From: Diogma glabrata
Lineage: Eukaryota > Arthropoda > Insecta > Diptera > Cylindrotomidae
Assembly: GCA_963693315.1 (NCBI GenBank)
Contig: OY856186.1
Location: forward strand, 237,026,222 to 237,090,221
Length of the DNA: 64,000 nucleotides
Reading direction: 5' to 3'
The notes under the pieces are model-generated. The model saw nothing but the letters and a program-made list of their open reading frames with translations, did no database searches and was not told the DNA's origin. The position numbers were made by a program, and so were the translations under genes. Numbering within the stretch: position 1 is the stretch's first letter; the number at the start of each line of letters is the position of its first letter. Positions 11,930 to 23,513 of the stretch are shown piece by piece.

Positions 11930-12892
11930 AGGTGAGCCTATGATGAAATTGGGTTAGCCACGCTACAACTCCCCATTTCAGTCGCCTCTTACGACACGCA
12001 TGCAGTGGATTGATTTTTTCCCTCAATAGAAGTCACTTATTTCAGCAAACTGAATTATCTGATTCACTTCAATAGTAATTTAATTTCATTTTTTTATTTA
12101 AATTTTTACAGAACTACGACAGTTAAAACTGTTCAAATTAATTCACTACGCTACGAGACTAAATACAAGAATTCCTGCAACAAATAAGAAAGGAATGTGG
12201 AAGCCGACTATTCTCAATTCGATTAGCTCATTAGTACAAAATTGCGTTATAAAAAAAAATTAAAAACTATAATTAATTTCTTTTTAAATTATCTATTTAA
12301 AATAAAAGAATATTTTTTAAAAATAGTGATTTTTTTATCCCGTTTAAGGTTAATGGAACATCGGTGGATTGAGAGCTTTATTCCAGTTCCTTATTTTTCC
12401 AAGGTTGCTATTTTACGGGTTATAGCTGTCTCAGTAGTGATGTTTCTTAAAGGTCTATGTGATAAGAAACAACTCTGACAGCCATAAGTCAAACTAAATA
12501 GCCGTACAACATCGAGTGCATGTCCGATACATTTAGCAATACCGAAGTATGTAAAAATCTTCCCGCGGGCTTAAAAACCCTTTTATTTGCTTTTGTGGGT
12601 GTCGCTGAACGTACCGCATTCCCACTGAAATTGAGAAAAATCTTTTCTCAAACTAAATATTGTCATCTTCGATTTGAGAAAACATTTTTCTTAAAATGAT
12701 AATGAATTGATTCAAAATGAAATATATCGGATCAATACCAAAAGTAACGTACGATCATGTCGATCAAAAAAATTCTTAAAATGATCAGAATTTTTTAAAA
12801 TGAGCTTTTGGTTTCTCAACTTCTTCCGCTCAAATTCTTGAAGAAATACAACTACATCTCAAATTGATACTTTTGGTATTGATTTGATACAA

Positions 12893-13480
12893 CAAGTTTA
12901 TAGTACGCCAGTTCCCACCATTGACATATCACCGAAAGAAAAAATTTTACCATTCGGTTGGCACATTGATTATTCGGTCACGATGAAATCACATTTGGCT
13001 GTTGTGTCTTTAATTTGGTTGTTGTGCCTTCAAATTTGACTTTTGAAGATACGACAACCGAATTTGAGGTTATTGTGACAGAACAAATTCGGTTGCAGTA
13101 ACCGAATTTTTTCTTTCAGGATGAGTTAGCGTGACATCATATACCACTGGCAATGGCAGGAGATATCATTACCCAAGATGATATCTTAGGGTGCTGGCGG
13201 ATGAACTTTAATTAGTCAACGGCAACACTTCCAACATATAATTATGTGTGGGCTTTGTGCCTCGATTGAGGTGGTGAGCGGAGCGTCTGGGTGCGCTGCA
13301 TCAACTAGATTATTGGCAATTTGTTTTGTTTTGTTTTGTGCAAATTTTTTACAATATGTTTTTCACTTACTATTTTGTTATTATTTCTTCATCAATTATC
13401 ATGATATATTGGCATATGTCATATTTTATTGAATGATAAGATTTTTTGCTAAGTTATGGCTATTGCTTAGCCAAGTTAAA
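12893..13480 (+). repeat. interspersed family A, copy 1 (interrupted)
   Basis: Matches the copies at 27.4 and 31.7 kb. Shared words in order are TAGTACGCCAGTTCCC (compare GCGTACTACAGTCCCT), TTGACATA, GAGTTAGCGTGA, ATACCACTGGCAATGGCAG, GAGATATCA, AAGATGATATCTTAGG, GGCGGATGAACT, AGTCAACGG, CTAGATTATTGGCAA, TTTTGTTTTG, ATATTGGCATATGTCATATTTT and AAGATTTTTTGCTAAGTTAT. A 190-bp MITE interrupts it between TTGACATA and GAGTTAGCG. For the possible LTR nature see the 31.7-kb copy. Confidence 0.75.
12930..13120. mobile_element. MITE of about 190 bp nested in family A copy 1
   Basis: The ends read CCGAAAGAAAAAATT (left) and, reverse-complemented, CCTGAAAGAAAAAATT (right). Each is followed inward by a TTCGGTT word, and the interior repeats TTCGGTTG and ATTTGGTTGTTG motifs. 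The uninterrupted copy at 31.8 kb shows the original site (TTGACATACGAGTTAACG), so this is a true insertion. The flanking duplication is at most two bases (AT) and is uncertain. Confidence 0.7.
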
Positions 13481-13837
13481 GCTTAAGAGATTGTCAAAAA
13501 AATAAATTGGTTAAATTTATTTAACAAAATTGTGTTGAATTTAAAAAATTTATTGATCAAGAATTAAAATCACCAAAGCAGTGATTATACGAAAAGTGTT
13601 TCAATAAATAGTGAAAAAAAAGTGAAAGTTGTTTTACCAAAATCGCTTCAAATAAGAGAACAAACGATTCTATAAGTAACACGAAGGAAATGTCAGGTAA
13701 GTGGACTTCATACTCTAATTTTACTAAGTAACAGGGTCTGGGGGGGAAGCAGAGACTGCAACAAACAGAACAAATTGTCTCAGTAAGCACAGCCAGCCCA
13801 TTACAATTGGCACAACTGATAGTTCACACTCCACACC
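13481..13837. other. unassigned stretch before the LINE
   Basis: Contains a possible start ATGTCAG followed by GTAAGT (13688-13700) and a GC-richer block at 13735-13835 with an open frame rich in Ser and Thr. No family recognised. Confidence 0.35.
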
Positions 13838-14480
13838 ATTACAAACGTGAATAAAGACCTAAAAAAAGTCACTGATTCTGATGACCAAAACCTGGTCAAT
13901 TTCAACTCTACCAAAACAAAGCTGTTGATTGTTTCCAGATCAAAGACCGAGTTCCCCAAAGATATTTTATTCAGTATGTGTGATGAATTAATAGGTGAAT
14001 GTAGAAACATTCGTTTATTGGGTGTCACAGTTTCAAATAACCTACTCTGGAACGATCATGTAATGGCGATGACAAAAAGCGCGTCTAAGAAACTTGGCCT
14101 CCTAAATAGATGCAAAAAAAATTTTCACTCCATACCAATTGCTCCATGTTTATAAGTCCAATATTCGTCCCTGTATGGAGTACTGTTGTCAAGTTTGGGA
14201 CGCTGTTTCTGTTTCCATCTTGGCCCTCTTGGACTCTGTTCAAAAGCCTGCTATACGAATTATGGGTGATCTAGATTTGACATCAAAACTTAATTCCCTA
14301 CAACACCGTCGCACTGTCGCTGAACAGTGCTCAGATGAAATCAGCAGCATCATGCCTCCAACTTACCAACTTATTCTTACCCCCGTCTCACTCGACAATC
14401 GGCTACCGCAACCAGTTAAACGGTCGAGATCCCGCGCTGTCATACTGGCAGATCGCAGAAAGATTTCTTTGTCCGTTCAC
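13838..14480 (+). pseudogene. LINE reverse transcriptase thumb and C-terminus, 5' truncated
   Basis: The frame begins with FNSTKTKLLIVSRS, then RNIRLLGVTVSNNLLWNDHV, a typical post-catalytic palm/thumb region of LINEs. A one-base shift near 14130 leads to LLHVYKSNIRPCMEYCCQVW and a QHRRTVAEQC block. The catalytic YxDD part is missing, as expected for 5' truncation. The sequence then runs directly into a Penelope-like element near 14480. A short fragment of the same LINE family lies at 59.3 kb. Several indels show it is dead. Confidence 0.85.
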
Positions 14481-14484
14481 CAAT

Positions 14485-15160
14485 ATCCACTACTCCTTTA
14501 TTATATACTTCTCTTATTTTTGTTGATAATTTATCAAATAAAATTGAAAAACTCTTAAACGAGTTTTTACCCACCAATAAAATTAAAATAACCTTCAGAC
14601 CAGGAAACACGAACCATCAAAAATTTTTCACCAGACTTAAGGATTTAACTCCTAAAAACAAAACATGCAACACCGTCTACAAAATAAATTGTAAAGACTG
14701 TACTAGCTGCTACATTGGTGAATCATCCCAATATCTCGAAAAAAGAATGTACCAACACTCTATGGATTCCAAAAGAATGATGAATTCCCCAAGAACAATA
14801 CCAAACGTAACAAATAGACTACCCACAGTTACTGAACAGCAAACCTCTTCTCCCGTTCCCACTAACAGCCCTATTTCTAATTTGTTCCAACCTCCCCTTA
14901 ACTTTTCCCATCTAGCACCAAATCCTCTTGATACCCCCAAAAGAGATTATACGACTGCATTAGCTTATCACATAGGTGACACTTCACATACTTTTGACTT
15001 AGATAATCCAGAAGTCTTATGCCAGGAAAAATCCCGTTCAAAACGTATCACTAAAGAATCCTTATTTATCCTGTCTTTTCCAAACTCGATTAATAAAAAA
15101 TCTGACACTATGGGTATTGCCAAAATATACATTGACCTCATAAAACCAAACACTACATGA
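14485..15160 (+). pseudogene. Penelope-like polyprotein C-terminus with GIY-YIG endonuclease
   Basis: Open in one frame from about 14485 to the TGA at 15160. After a VDNLSNKIEKLLNEF helix comes the linker RPGNTNHQKFF and then the nuclease start VYKINCKDC...CYIGES, in which Cys residues sit between the two strands of the GIY-YIG motif, as in Penelope-like enzymes. The catalytic helix YLEKRMYQH follows (Arg and His). A Ser/Thr/Pro-rich stretch of about 60 residues precedes TALAYHIGDTSHTFDLDNPE, which resembles the second half of the family's nuclease. The following KSRSKRITKESLF contains the Glu expected for metal binding. The start lies inside LINE-derived sequence, so the reading frame is a remnant, although it is not itself interrupted. 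Confidence 0.85.
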
Positions 15161-15930
15161 GTACTAAGCCATCTCATATCTACACCAAATCTCCAATTTA
15201 TTCCTAAGCCTGTTTTACCAATATCCAATTCATGAACCCACACACACTAAACAAGATAATAAATATTAAAATTACTTTTATTTTAACAGTTTCATTTAAA
15301 CTCTGACATTCTGTGATTAATACTAGTCCAATAACATTCAAATTTTTATCTTAAACGTGTATACACTTTTTTAATTAAGTTTTTTAAATTAATTTATTTT
15401 AGTTAAGTTATGTTAAGTTTTAATATCAGACAAATTTGGTGTTTTTTTGTGCAGTGTTTTTCAATAATGTTAATATTTCGTCCTAATAGTTCTCTAATTA
15501 ATTTATTTTTGTTATTTTAAACCGTTCCTTACTAAAATCATTTTAATGTCAAACAAAAATTATAGAATAAATATCACCATAAGTGCTAAACTCTAGTTAC
15601 CTTCAATTGCTTATTACATGTAAGTTGTTATATATATATGTCTTATTAATAATTAACAGTTATATTCAGTTAGTTATGTTCATAATTAATGTTCATATTT
15701 CTAGTTTCCTCCTAATATAAATTTACATTTATTTTTCTTTTTTTATATACAGTATCTTGATAATGACGAACAATATCGTCGAAAATTTGATGTTTAATAA
15801 ATAACAATTGAGAGAATAACGAACCTGAAATCAATATTTTTTTCAATATTAATATGATATTAAATTCACCTTAACCAAACTCCCGTAATAAATTATCCAC
15901 GCAATAAATGGTGAAAAAAAAAAAAAAAAA
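14485..15930 (+). mobile_element. Penelope-like element, 5' truncated
   Basis: It consists of the C-terminal coding part with the GIY-YIG endonuclease (to 15160) and about 770 bp of AT-rich 3' sequence ending in a run of about 20 A at 15911-15930. Near 15760 is a word block (CTTGATAATGACG...CGTCGAAAATTTG) of the imperfect palindrome type found before the ends of Penelope-like elements. The reverse transcriptase core is absent. Confidence 0.8.
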
Positions 15931-16298
15931 AATCAAAACAAATATGTATTACTAAAGTTTAAAGCCTTCAGAACAAGCAGTTTAAACTACGACACAACAC
16001 ATCTATATAAACTCTTTACTCGATTATTGAAATTAGATACACACCCCACCTCAGATCCAGATAATCTTCCAGATAGAAAACATCACAATTTCAGAATCAC
16101 ATATAAATTATGTATAACTACTTCAATAATTACTAATAATTACTAACAAAAGTAATTAATAATTATTGAAATAATTAATAAAACCATCCGTAAAACAAGC
16201 AATTCTTTTGAAGTGTCAAACGAATTTTTGCTTGAAAATAATTTATACGAACGTAGTAGTTTTACAAAAAAGTAATTGATTTTAGACCAATATCATTA
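15931..16298. other. non-coding AT-rich spacer
   Basis: No coding sequence. TAATAATTACTAA words repeat around 16110-16180. Confidence 0.5.
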
Positions 16299-18470
16299 CA
16301 CTGAGAAAAATTCAGGGTAATATTAACGATTATTTAATACATTTTCGTATTATTTTTGGTCAATACTTGCTAAATATTATTTTTATACAAAAACTTTTAT
16401 TAATATGATATATTTGGATGTATTAAATTAACTCTATAAAGTTCGAAAAAAACCGCAAATTACTATTAATTTAATCAAAAAGAGGTAAAACTCGCAAATG
16501 CAGTTTAGTAGATACTGTAGATTCTCTATCGAATTAATACACAATCGGATTGAAATTATATTTAATGTGTTTATTTTTATATTTAATAAAGTATTAATTT
16601 ACTATGTTACGAGTTTTTATTAATACTGACATTGGCGAATTTTTCATTTAATTTGGTATTATTTTAATACTTGTAAAAGTTCATTTTTACAAGTATTATT
16701 ATTCTATAATTAAAACAAACTGTGTTTCCTTATTTATTTGTATTTCAAATAATAATTGTTTAATTCAATACTTTATAATAATGTAAATATATACAATTTA
16801 AATATAATTCAAAGTTTTTAAACTATCTTATCGTAATATATACATACTGCTAATTAACATCGATTACAAAAATATTTCTTTCTTATAACTAACTAAACGT
16901 CCGTCATTCAAAAAATACATACTAAACGGTTCTACATTGAAATATTCAATTTCATAAACTTCCAAACTATTACTTTTCTTTATTTCATTAGATTGTATAT
17001 GTTCATCAAATGATAATAATTCATATAACTGGCATATTAAAATGCAGTTTTTACTTCCATCTATTAGTATATGTGCTAATTCATAAATATAATTTCGATC
17101 ATAATCTGCTAGATATAGCAATTAATAATCTGCATAAATAATTTCGATCATAATCTGCTAGAATAATCTAGGAAGTCGTTCTGTTGGGTTTATATTTTAG
17201 CGATTTGATATTTCCTTTTTCCGCTCTAATTGTGCGATATAATGGGCTTTATCGAACAATTTCCATTTCGCAGTTTGGCCGGCTGCAATTGCAGTGTCGA
17301 ACAGATGAGACTTTGGGTAAGCCCTTAAAAATAACAGTTGTTTAGCAACGTAATATTACAGAAAATATTATACGTACAATACAATACGTACAATACAATA
17401 CAAAAAATACCAAAAGAAATTATACGTACCATTTTATACCGCCATTTATCAATTTTTGCTCTGATGCTAATACTGTCCCCAACTATAGGAAAAAGTTCCT
17501 GTAACTCCTCATAATAAATGAATTTAACGTGCTCAACGTTCATTTTATTTGCTGCAAAGTAATATTAAGTTAATTATGTTAGCAATTTATCACGCAGTTG
17601 TGTTAAATAAAACATGTGCTAGCTTAATTTTGAATATATAGTACATATATAAATAGTAACGTTACACATTAATTGTGCACATTTTTAAACATTTGAAATA
17701 CTTACAGGCAAATACAATTTAAAATTCCAGTGCAAACCGAAATTGGCGCAAATTAGTTGGTAAAGCTCATTGTCTAAATGAATTTGTTCAATATGTATAT
17801 TTGCATCATTTACAAGTAATTCCCACGGAACAGAGCCATTTTCAATTGCTATTTCTTCCATTAATTATTTTATAAAATTATTCAGTTGATCATTAAAAAT
17901 TATTATTTATTATTTAACACTAGTTAAACATTATTTTAACACTATTTAAAGATCACTAATTTTAATGAATATGTAAATCACTAATTTTAACAATAAATAA
18001 AGATCACTAATTTATGTATAGTCGACAAATAATCCAATGAAGAGGTAATGAAATAGAAAAACAAGAATACTAAAAGTCTGGAAAAATAACGGTTGTTACA
18101 TTTTTTATACAATTTTCGTATAGTTTTAATATATATTCGTATTAATTTTACATTTTTGATTTTTCTTAAGGATTAAATTAATACTTTCAATAATCAGGAG
18201 TAAGTAGGGTATGTTTTATAAGATAAAGGATTATTTTAATAATCGGAAAATATTTTTCACATGTTATAGTATTAAAATAATATACACAGTGTCTTATTGA
18301 ATCAATAAAAAAATATAAGTTAATTTAATAAATTTATTTTAGCTGATGTGATGAATTCAATACCAAATACAATTAAAAATATACAATTTCGTTTTGACTT
18401 AACCAAATTTGAGAAAAGTAGAATTAATCCGTAATTTTTATTAATTCAAAACGATTCTTTTTTCTCAGTG
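16299..18470 (-). mobile_element. CACTG-ended DNA transposon (CMC/CACTA-like), 2172 bp
   Basis: The ends are CACTGAGAAAAA at 16299-16310 and the inverse TTTTTCTCAGTG at 18459-18470, each flanked by TA (16297-16298 and 18471-18472). CACTG or CACTA ends with a short target duplication are characteristic of the CACTA-Mirage-Chapaev group; a two-base duplication would fit the Mirage type best, but TA is also used by Tc1/mariner. Inside, on the minus strand, are exon-like pieces of a SAM-domain gene. No transposase core was recognised, so the element looks non-autonomous. A 26-bp direct repeat (ATAATTTCGATCATAATC plus a few bases) occurs at about 17086 and 17138. Confidence 0.75.
16861..17867 (-). 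pseudogene. SAM-domain protein gene pieces inside the CACTG-ended element
   Basis: Reading from 17867 downward: an exon starting MEEIAIENGSVPWELLV and ending near 17705 at a GTAAGT donor; a second (about 17560-17435, after a TTTGCAG acceptor) with YYEELQELFPIVGD followed by IRAKIDKW, the end of a sterile alpha motif (two helices with the LFP and GD turn, then a final helix with Trp) and a GTACGT donor; a third (about 17320-17180) with AAGQTAKWKLFDKAHY; and a last frame at 17121-16864 with a CQLYELLSFDEHIQSNE block and a C-terminus VYEIEYFNVEPFS...RLVSYKKEIF. The exon phases do not join cleanly, and stops separate the last two, so this copy is broken. The blocks resemble an uncharacterised insect and cnidarian family that I recall only in outline. 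The SAM motif is the firmest part. Confidence 0.5.
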
Positions 18471-18472
18471 TA

Positions 18473-18745
18473 CTAATACACTTACGCCAAAAATTGAGCT
18501 ATTATCGCTTTCGTAAATGTCAATAGTAAATTACAATTAAATCTACATTGATCAAAAATTACTCAAAAAATGTTACTTTAGGTTAAATCTCATCCATAGA
18601 TGTTTATCGTAACTAAGAAAGATTCAATTGCACCAGCTTGTAAATGGTTTAAATTTGATTATTTTTTCGGTCAATCAAGTGTTGTAATTTAGGGGGGTGG
18701 AGAGGCTACATACTAAAAATTTTTTCTTTTAAAAAAATCCCCTAA
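18473..18745. other. non-coding spacer
   Basis: AT-rich; no gene or repeat recognised. Confidence 0.5.
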
Positions 18746-19770
18746 ACACACAGAAATATAGTTATTTGAGACTTCACTACGATTTTCATTAAAAATTTAC
18801 AAATTTTCCTGTCTCTGTGAATTTTTTCAAATTTTTCTGTCAATCATCGTCGAAACGTAGGGAGCGAAACGATTTGAATTTTGCACTTTTTTGATAATAA
18901 CTCAAAAACTGTGCATCGCAAAGTTCTAGAAAAAATTGCAATGATTTCTATATTAGGTGATCTTTCAAATGACACCCCACTCTGACTTGGGTCAAAAAAG
19001 GTTTTTTTTTACCTTCTCTGCCCCCGTTACCTAAACACACAGAAATATAATTATTTGAGACTTCGCTATAATTTTCATACAAAATTTACCAAGTTTACCC
19101 GATCAGTGTCGAAACGCAGGGGGGAAGAATGGTCTGAAAGTTGCACTGTTTTGAAAATAACCCAACCAAAAACTGCAAAATTCTAAAAATTATTGCTATG
19201 CTTTCTAAATAAAGTGCTCTTTCAAATGACACCCCACTTGACCACATTTTAAATAGTGTTTTTACCCCTCCCCATTTCCACCCCTTAATAAATCTAATTA
19301 TGAGGATATGACACTTTTATATATTTTTTATTAAAAACGTACTAATTTTTCTATAATTCCAACTACATTTGAAAATTTTCGATTAGTTAGGTTCGGAGCT
19401 AATCGAGGTAAGAAAACACGAAAAAAACGTGATTATTCAAAATATTACAAAAAATGGTGAGATGTAAAATTCCAAATAAATTTTTAAGGAATACTGAAAT
19501 GAAGCCCTTTCATATGATACCCTACTTGAATCTATAAAAAAATGTTTTCTCAAAGGCCTCACATCGTACCCCTGTAAACCAAACGAAAACAACTCTAGTT
19601 TTATTTGTACCAGTCATTTCATGTGGACAGATTTTATACGCACCTCAAATTTCAGGTCCATAGCATTTATAGTTTACGAGATAGTCGATATAATGTGAAA
19701 CACTCGTTTTACTCTCACCAATAGTGTTCCGTATAAAAAAACGGAACCATAAAAACAACGGGGATATCAA
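18746..19770. repeat. tandem repeat, about 280-bp unit, diverged
   Basis: Two clear units begin CTAAACACACAGAAATATA near 18752 and 19030. Both share TTATTTGAGACTTC, GTCGAAACG, TTGCACTKTTTTGA, AAAAACTG and CTTTCAAATGACACCCCAC. A third, more distant unit follows at about 19290-19575 (CTTTCATATGATACCCTAC), and a related tail reaches 19770. The short open frames here are shadows of the repeat. The family is unknown to me. Confidence 0.7.
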
Positions 19771-22700
19771 CCACCCAAACCCTATTAATTTTTTATTTTT
19801 TATTTTTTATAAAAAATTGTATTTGCAATAATTTTTTCAAAAAGGACTTACTTTTACCTTTAAAACACAAAACAAAAGTTTGAAAATCCGTAAAGTAGTT
19901 AATAAAATACACTAAATTGAACATATATGAAACCCGTGGTTTCTCAAAACTACCCGTAGATATATAGAGAGAACCACTCGTGACAAAAAAAATTTCTCCT
20001 ATGAAACGTTTTTTTTTATTCTCTCTGCAACAGTAAAAAATTTAAAGTAAATCGAAAATATGTGACAAATCGATGTAATAAAAAAGTGATTAATAGCTCA
20101 TGAACACAGCTATAAATTTCATCTATGAATATTGCCACAGCATGAAATGCTACCAAGCTAAAACACGAGCTCCACCTGCGTACACAAAACAAGCAATTCA
20201 TATCGGCAAACTGAACTAAAAACAAGAGACATCATTTGTTTTAGAATAGAAAACCTTATCAAGCACTATCAACTCTTCCACCTTAATCACAAATTCACCG
20301 CAGCTAATATTATCAACCAATGTGATCAATGCATCTGCCGGCAACCAAAACAACAGTAACCACGTCAAAGACTGAGTATACATTAATAACTTAAACCTCT
20401 TACTCAGTGATTTTAGCACGTATAAAATTTTAAAACGTGACATACTAACTACAAACTAAAACAATTCACTGGTTAAAGAACTAAAAGAATTATTATGCAT
20501 CACTATCCGAAGCAAAAAACAACAAAGAACACAATAGTAACCAACCAAACGACATCCCAAAAAAACACGTGTCTGAAATACCGATAAAACACACCGTATC
20601 TTGGATAGGTAAACTACGTTGCGCACAAGTTGTCCACATTTCTATCCAAAACTCTCACACACATTTCTTAAAACATCTTTAACTTTAAAAACTCATTTGC
20701 CATCAAATCTAAATAAGTCTCAACTTATTTCATTAACCAAGACCATTATTTAATCTCCAGTACCAGGACACAGTAAGCCTTCTAACTACCCATCCCATTA
20801 GCATCTTCTACGATACCATTTAAACTCGTAACAATTTACAAAGTGAAACAATTTATAAATAAATTTAAATGAATTTTGACTCCATTTAACCTAAAAGTTA
20901 TAAACCTATAATAAAATAACAGATCCTTCAAGAATTCTACCTTCTTATGCACTTTCGTCTCATATGCAATATGAAAATATTACCTCAAAAGGTAATGTTT
21001 ATTTGACATATCACAGTGAAAATTAATGCCCACATAAAAATATTCACAAAATATGGGTCTACTGTCATTTTATTACTTTTTATTTAATTACTAATGCAAT
21101 TAAGAAAAATTTTGTGTTTGTACACAATATTTTTTAAGAGCACCGTGCTTTCAACGTATATCGCATTCCATAATCGGGGTCCAGGTATGCGTTTTATTTA
21201 ATTTAACGTTTAACGTTTTCGTCTTTTTTAGCATAAATTAAAAAAATTCAAATTGAGGGGCTAAAGACTTTAATAACTGCCGGAGAAAACATAACAGAAA
21301 CAATTAAAGAGGCATTGTGCAACTACAAATTTAATGCATGTTGGAGCATGAAAGAATAACAGTAACGGATTGAAACACAATCAAAATTGCTAAACACCAA
21401 ACCGAAATATATATATGGAAAGAAACGCAAAACATATTGTTGTTGCTGGTGAGATCAAATCATTGGAAACCTATTTGTGGATGCGTTTTGTACTACAATT
21501 AATTATTTTTCAATCAGCATTTTCTTATAGAATTCGGTGAAGTTGTAAATAAAATTCGTGACACTAAATTTTACAAGCTCGTGACACTCACTAAACACTA
21601 AGCTATTGCATGTTATTATAAAAAACTTAGTATATAAACTTTTAATGCTTTATTAGTAATTTTGTGTTTTTTAAAAAAACATAACAAACATTTATTAAAT
21701 TCTTTAGTTATGCCACAGAAATTAATATGTACTTGCATTATTAGAATATTTAAATTTCTAAAAATGTTAAATAATTTATGTAAATGAATTTGTTGTGTTT
21801 ATATTTTAATGGTAACAATCTTGAAAAATGTCGTGATTCATTTATTTTTTCTTTGCATCTTGTTTTTTTTGCGCTTCGAGGATATACATGTTCAGTCAAT
21901 TTGATAATTTTCTTAATAGGTACTCAATTAGACAATACCCAAGCGGATTGGGTTTGCACTATTTTCCTATACATATAACATTGAATGCTGTAAGAAAATT
22001 TCTATGTAAAAATTTTAACCAAAAAAATTTTGCTTCAGTCATGTTAGTTTGACACAAACACCCTATAATTAATTTGACTCCACTTGATTTCTTCAATAAA
22101 TCTTAATCTTCAGTAAATTTTAATAAAATTTCCTAAAATGTTTGTTTAAAATTTCCTTCATCAGAAAACTAAAGCAGATTAATTTAATTCCCAATTATAA
22201 TTCATTCATAAACCGAACAGATTAATTATAATTCTATTCTCAATCTATGCCCATCTAAATAATATAATTTCTAATTAAAATTCATGAAAAACTCTTACAC
22301 TTTGTTTCTAATCTCTACCAGCAATAGGAACATCTAATTAGCTAATAAATTATTCTTAATTTTTTTTCAATTTTCCTATAAATCATGCAAATCAGATTAA
22401 ATTTCGTTGTTTTAACTTATTATAATTTCTTCTAAATTACTGTTCAATAAATTACCAAGCCAACACAAAAAAAAATTATTTTATGTATCATGTCAGTTAT
22501 AAACCGCATTAATATACCAACCAACCAACCATTGAACCCCCAAAATACATGAAATTTATTTCTCCATTTTTTTGTTTCTTATCAAATTTCGCCCTCGTTC
22601 TATACAATTTTTTTTTGTTGCTTTCTTTATAATTGTTAATGGTTTGTTTATCTTAGAAAATAAAATGTGAATATATAAGAGGCAAGAAAATGTTTAAATA

Positions 22701-23513
22701 ATTATAAATTAATCAACAAGGACTTATTATAATAACCAAAGACCTATCATTAATTTTTATGTCTACACAACATAACAAAAATATTTGGATTAAGGAGAGA
22801 AAATTAATTTTTCCTTTTTTTGTATTTTGTTTTCTTATTTTGTTGAAAATCGGCATAATCCTTAATTAATTCCTTTAGGATTATTTAAGGGATTAGTATC
22901 TATGTGGGTTTGTTTTGTGTTTTTCTGGGAATATTTCTTGTAAGTGGTTTTATAAGAAGTGGTTCAATGATGGTTTTGGAGAATGGATTTTATTATTTTT
23001 AGTTTTTGTAGGATTTGTTTATCCTAGCTAACCCATGATGTGGGTGATGTCTGTTCTCGTCAAAAATCTGTCGTTAGCCATTCACTGAGAAATGTTTGAA
23101 ATTTTTTAAGTGAAAAATTCTTAAGACATTTTTATTAAATGTGATGTTTTTCTCGGTTTAAAACAGTGAGTAAGTGTGGTATAGTAAAGATTTTGTTATA
23201 TTTGTAAGCAAAACAAAAAAAATAGTTTTTGCCATATATTTTTTTTTATTTACACTTTTTAATAAATAAAATTCAATGCTTTTTAATTAATTTGATATTT
23301 TTTCTTTGAAATATAATAAATTAACTAACATTAAATGATTTTTAAAATGATAAGAAGAAGCAAAAATATGTCACCATCATAGTTTGAGGATTGTATAACG
23401 GATCTCGTTCAACCAATTCCACAATAAAAGTTAAAAACAACCTCGATTACTACGAGAGGACAAGAACAACAACAGATAATAATGTGGTCACCATCTAAAT
23501 ATTTATATGAATT
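19771..23513. other. 3.7 kb of AT-rich DNA without recognisable genes
   Basis: Frames up to about 75 codons occur but have no motif, and their composition follows the local base bias. I saw no transposon ends. This may be intergenic or deep intronic host DNA. Confidence 0.5.

Larger units (their letters stand above)
9200..12240 (+). pseudogene. spliced transposon-associated gene with a conserved W-x-P-T-I type C-terminal block
   Basis: At least four exon-like pieces can be read. (1) 9204-9306, basic, ending at a GTAAAA donor. (2) About 9380-9598, acidic, with an EPWLTIESYW block, a conserved-looking FLND.PLYRN stretch that needs a one-base shift, and a GTAAGT donor at 9599. (3) 9664-9819, after a TTCTACAG acceptor, reading IDLDFKRLFPNK and ending CCA-G before GTAAAC. 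(4) From 12113 after a TTTTACAG acceptor; the join completes the split codon in phase and leads to GMWKPTILNS, ending near 12240. I associate these blocks with an uncharacterised insect protein family that often has an N-terminal SAM domain; this is from memory and not verified. At least two frameshifts make it a pseudogene. The 2.3-kb last intron holds other insertions. Confidence 0.5.
7637..12890 (+). mobile_element. probable CACTA-like (CMC) DNA transposon, degraded, right end not found
   Basis: The proposed left end is TA followed by CACAGAGAGAAAAATAATT at 7637, close to the CACTGAGAAAAA ends of the element at 16.3-18.5 kb. Behind it lie two sets of subterminal tandem repeats, as is common in CACTA-type elements, and then a spliced gene whose protein family I associate with the 16.3-kb element. 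Repeated words of the left end (TTGAGAAAA, TCTCAAATTGA) return at 12630-12870, which may be the right subterminal region. The right end is probably cut off by the family A repeat that starts near 12893, and I could not find a matching inverted terminus. The extent and the class are inferences. Confidence 0.45.

Noticed and set aside
13688..13850. A possible two-exon gene start (ATGTCAG, GTAAGT, then an acceptor before GGTCTGGG) with a Ser/Thr-rich frame
   Set aside because: The intron would be only about 38 bases, too short for an insect intron, and the second exon stops within about 40 codons next to a LINE.
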